This document shows, in pieces, positions 61,335-64,000 of a stretch of 64,000 nucleotides of DNA. Made by a program: the position numbers and the translations under genes. The notes under the pieces are model-generated. The model made no database searches, was not told where the DNA came from, and saw nothing but the letters and a program-made list of their open reading frames with translations. Origin of the DNA: Heloderma charlesbogerti (lineage: Eukaryota; Chordata; Lepidosauria; Squamata; Helodermatidae); the NCBI GenBank assembly GCA_026122225.1, contig JANEZZ010002700.1, forward strand, positions 1 through 64,000, in the 5' to 3' direction. How positions within the stretch are numbered: position 1 is the first letter of the stretch; the number at the start of each line of letters is the position of its first letter.

Positions 61335-62127
61335 CAGTGCTGGGTAGGCTGACCATATGTACCGTTTTAAAGGGGACAGTACCATTTTTTTCATATTTCC
61401 CGACCATCCCGTCATTTTCATATTAATGTTAATTTTGTCCCGTTTTTAATTTTTTGTAAAAAACTGAACATGTTTATCATGAGGCTCTATGCTAATCAAT
61501 GCGTGCAGTAAAATGTGACGAAAGAGGAAGTTCCATTTACTTTAACCAGTCAGGGCCAGGCTTCTTGAGCTGGCAACGATCAGACGCCACCCCCTGGCTT
61601 GTCTGCAGTGGCAGGGAATTCAAGAGGTGGTTGCTAAGCCCCATTCAGCGTGTGGGAGCCAGGAGGCTGAGTCCTACTGTTATTTCTACCATCATTCCGC
61701 CCACAGAGATTCTTTCTGCCCTACATTCAGTTTGATTTGGACTTTTCAGACTCATATTTCAGTTCAACAGGCTGTTAGTTATTTTTTTATTACAGCAGAA
61801 CTCTCTGCTGTAATAAAAACCTCGTCCTGTTTTTGTCATCCCAATATCCCGTTTTCGTCTCAAGGAAATATGGTCAGCCTAGTGCTGGGCCAAGATATTT
61901 TGCTGTCTGTGCTCCCATTCCCCCTACAGAAGCTAACCAGAGTGGCAACCGAATCTCACTTCAACACAAGCAAAAGGACGACATCCTCCACTGTACTGGA
62001 GGGCAGCAGCCTAGGGGGCAGGGCAGGCTTCTGGCACACAAAATTCTGTCCAGCACCTCATTGTCGCTCCCCAGCATATGTTGCCTGAGACAGGCATTTC
62101 CCTCTGCTTAAGGAAAGGGCCGGCCCT
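61335..62127 (+). mobile_element. CAGGGCCGGCCC-type hAT MITE, copy 5, split
   Basis: The start CAGTGCTGGG (61335) joins across the inner element to CCAAGATATTTTGCTGTC, then GAGACAGGCATTTCCCTCTG and AAAGGGCCGGCCCTT. Confidence 0.75.
61345..61881. mobile_element. hAT-like element (TAGGCTGACCATA ends), 8-bp TSD
   Basis: TAGGCTGACCATATGTACC and GGAAATATGGTCAGCCTA are inverted repeats, with identical GTGCTGGG at 61337-61344 and 61882-61889. The arms contain ATTTCCCGACCATCCCG and TATCCCGTTTTCGTCTC. A perfect hairpin TTATTACAGCAGA / TCTGCTGTAATAA lies at 61788-61818. Non-coding. Confidence 0.9.
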
Positions 62128-62227
62128 TCTCTTCTAGCTGTAGTGACCACCTCCTTACTGCTTACCTAATGAGTTTACAGTGAGGCAAAGTTTGAAGGTG
62201 GGGCTTCCCAGCTTACAGCTTACTCCA

Positions 62228-62440
62228 GGGGTCCCCCACCTTTTTGGGTTAGTGGGCACATCTGGAACTTCCCATGATTCCTGATTCAATTAACTGGGCC
62301 AGGAAGCATGCAAAACTGCAAGTCCTGTCCATTACAGCAGGAAACTATGTTTCTGAGCATACTCAAAATGCCTGTCGTGAGAGAGGGGCTTGCTCATTCA
62401 TAAAATGGCTGCTGTGGAGGGCATGGCCAGTGTCAGAGTT
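62228..62440 (+). repeat. Old hAT-type end and direct repeat
   Basis: It begins CAGGGGTCCCCCACCTTTTTG, similar to the 10648 family terminus, and contains the block repeated from 61191. Confidence 0.55.
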
Positions 62441-64000
62441 CCCCTAATGACATGGAGCCTCTGTGCAACTCCTTAAGGATCTCTTGCCTCCTTAAGAGTC
62501 CCGCCTTCCTTCTTTTAAGCTTCCCCTTTCCAATAATGTGGGGTTTAGGCTGTAGGTGTAGGGTGTTTGGCCCACTAGATGTTGGCTTTAACCAGTTTGC
62601 TGGTAAATTAAACCAAGCAAATCACAACTAAAGGTATTTACACAATAGAGCTGAGTGATACAAAAGGCATTAAGAGAAAATAAAAGTCACAAAAATGCAA
62701 GTGCCTCTACCCTAGCTGTACTTAGACTTCTCCAGGCTGCTTCTTCCTGTTCTCTACAGGATCTGGTCTTCCTGACTCTGCTCTTACTGCTCTGGTCTTT
62801 CTGACTCTCTCTTTTTATATCCTCCTCCCCAAAACCAAAAGTACTGCTTCAAACCTGAAAAAGTGAATCTTAACGGGGGAAATTAAACTGAAACTGAACC
62901 AGGAAAATGAAACTACTCCTCTCAGGGTTACCCCCTCCCAACATAAAACTCTGGGCTTCTAGACCTGACCTTTTTCTTTTCCTTGCTTCTGTAGCCTCAA
63001 ACCTTCACAGCCACTCAAAACCATTCATTTCTCAGGAGATCAAAGTAGTCAGGCTGCAAGAAAAATAACTTGACTAAGAATCAAAGTACAAAGCCAAGGT
63101 GGGGGGTCTGAGCTCCAAATTACAAAACCTCTCCTTTGAGCACAAATCAAGATGGTGCTGGAGGGCAACACTTCACTTTGCAGGATGGGAAGCTCACAGT
63201 TTTTGAACAAAAAATAATTTTAAAAAATCTTAAGAAATAAAATAAAAATCAGGGGAGGCAGGGAGCCTGGTGGGTGTCAAGATAGATACCTGTGGGCATA
63301 TTGGTACCCACAGGCACCACATTGGAGGTCCCAGTCTTACATTCTTAGCCAAGCTGCCCCACCTCACGACACAAAAGAGCAATGCATCTCCACATGTCAT
63401 TGTTATCAACGCTTTTGTATTGCTGTCTCATACACATTCTGAACAGAGAACGGTCTGTGCATTCCTCAGTTCCACCCCCATCAGCGACCTCATGCCATCC
63501 TAGCATATGTTCTGCGGATCTGTGAAAACTGTCCTCCTAGGCAATGGCTACTTTATTATAGAACCTGTACATCCCTGAGGGAATTAAATAGTTCCAGCCC
63601 TCAGACTAGTGCCTATAGAGTAAATTGCCCCCAAGAATATCGAATGTGGCCTTCCATGAGTTAAAGCTTGCAGCCCTAGTAGATTATGTTATTATATTTT
63701 AAACTGCCTTGAACACTTTTTTAAAATGGAAAAGTGGAGTGAAACAATATTCTAATAAATAAAAATAGGTTCTTATGTACTTATTTCCCACTAGAAATGA
63801 GTTCTTGTTATGCTTTTTAGGCACTACGACAACACTGATGAGTGTTAAAGGGCTTGCTAGATCAGAAGATGATCTGAAGGCACATGATACAGCAAAATCT
63901 GTACCACGTTTAGTGCTGGGACAAAATCCTCTCCTACGTTTTCTGGAAATATCAGACTCACATGAAAATGTGATACTGTTCTCTTATGGTACCCACTACT
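62441..64000. other. Unassigned; LINE/SINE tail near 63690-63765
   Basis: No gene is seen. AACTGCCTTGAACACTTTT and AATATTCTAATAAATAAAAATAG at about 63700-63765 resemble a LINE/SINE tail. The rest, including 62550-62830 with a possible AATAAA on the plus strand, is not classified. Confidence 0.35.

Overview
The window is repeat-dominated vertebrate nuclear DNA with no intact host gene. Two Sauria-type SINEs (tRNA-like head, BovB-like tail), a BovB/RTE LINE, CR1 and L2 LINE 3' ends, tRNA- and 5S-derived SINEs, and very many short DNA transposons together point to a squamate reptile (a lizard, or less likely a snake). The species cannot be told from the sequence. The open frames present lie in repeats; none shows host exon structure.

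The most striking content is a set of non-autonomous hAT-like DNA elements that begin TAGGGATG/TAGGGGTG, end CATCCCTA/CACCCCTA, and in many cases sit between readable 8-bp target-site duplications (TSDs). I use working labels valid only here. FB1 are 0.8-1 kb foldback elements built almost wholly of hairpins: GATAGGCTACGT...ACGTAGCCTATC (H1), CAAATGGCGGC...GCCGCCATTTG (H3), TAGTCTACGT...ACGTAGACTA (H4) and an AAATAAGGG...CCCTTATTT core (H5), arranged as small hairpins inside one large palindrome. FB2 are 0.45-1.2 kb relatives. NA1-NA6 are other families with the same or similar ends but different interiors. No transposase gene is visible, so all would have to be moved in trans.

Layout: 1-2.8 kb nested FB1/FB2/NA1; 2.9-5.5 kb old LINE and MITE DNA; 5.6-6.6 kb FB1 inside a MITE; 7.85-9.6 kb a half FB1, NA1 and NA2; 10.6-11.2 kb a chimeric hAT; 11.5-14.8 kb an LTR and a SINE each split by an FB1; 14.85-17.4 kb decayed BovB split by an FB2; 20.4-21.7 kb NA4 split by an NA2 carrying an 84-bp minisatellite; 23.4-25.0 kb a four-layer nest; 25.2 kb a second half FB1; 26-48 kb mainly older LINE, SINE, LTR and hAT remnants with microsatellites; 49.1-49.7 kb an expanded hairpin array; 56.1-58.2 kb a three-layer nest; 59.2-60.9 kb FB2 and FB1, the latter holding a BovB fragment; 61.3-62.1 kb nested hATs; the rest unassigned.

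Nothing here works as a gene system. The interest lies in the architecture of the foldback elements, their variation in hairpin number, breakage at the dyad centre, outward splice-donor motifs and repeated nesting. Family names rest on recognised motifs only; no database search was possible.
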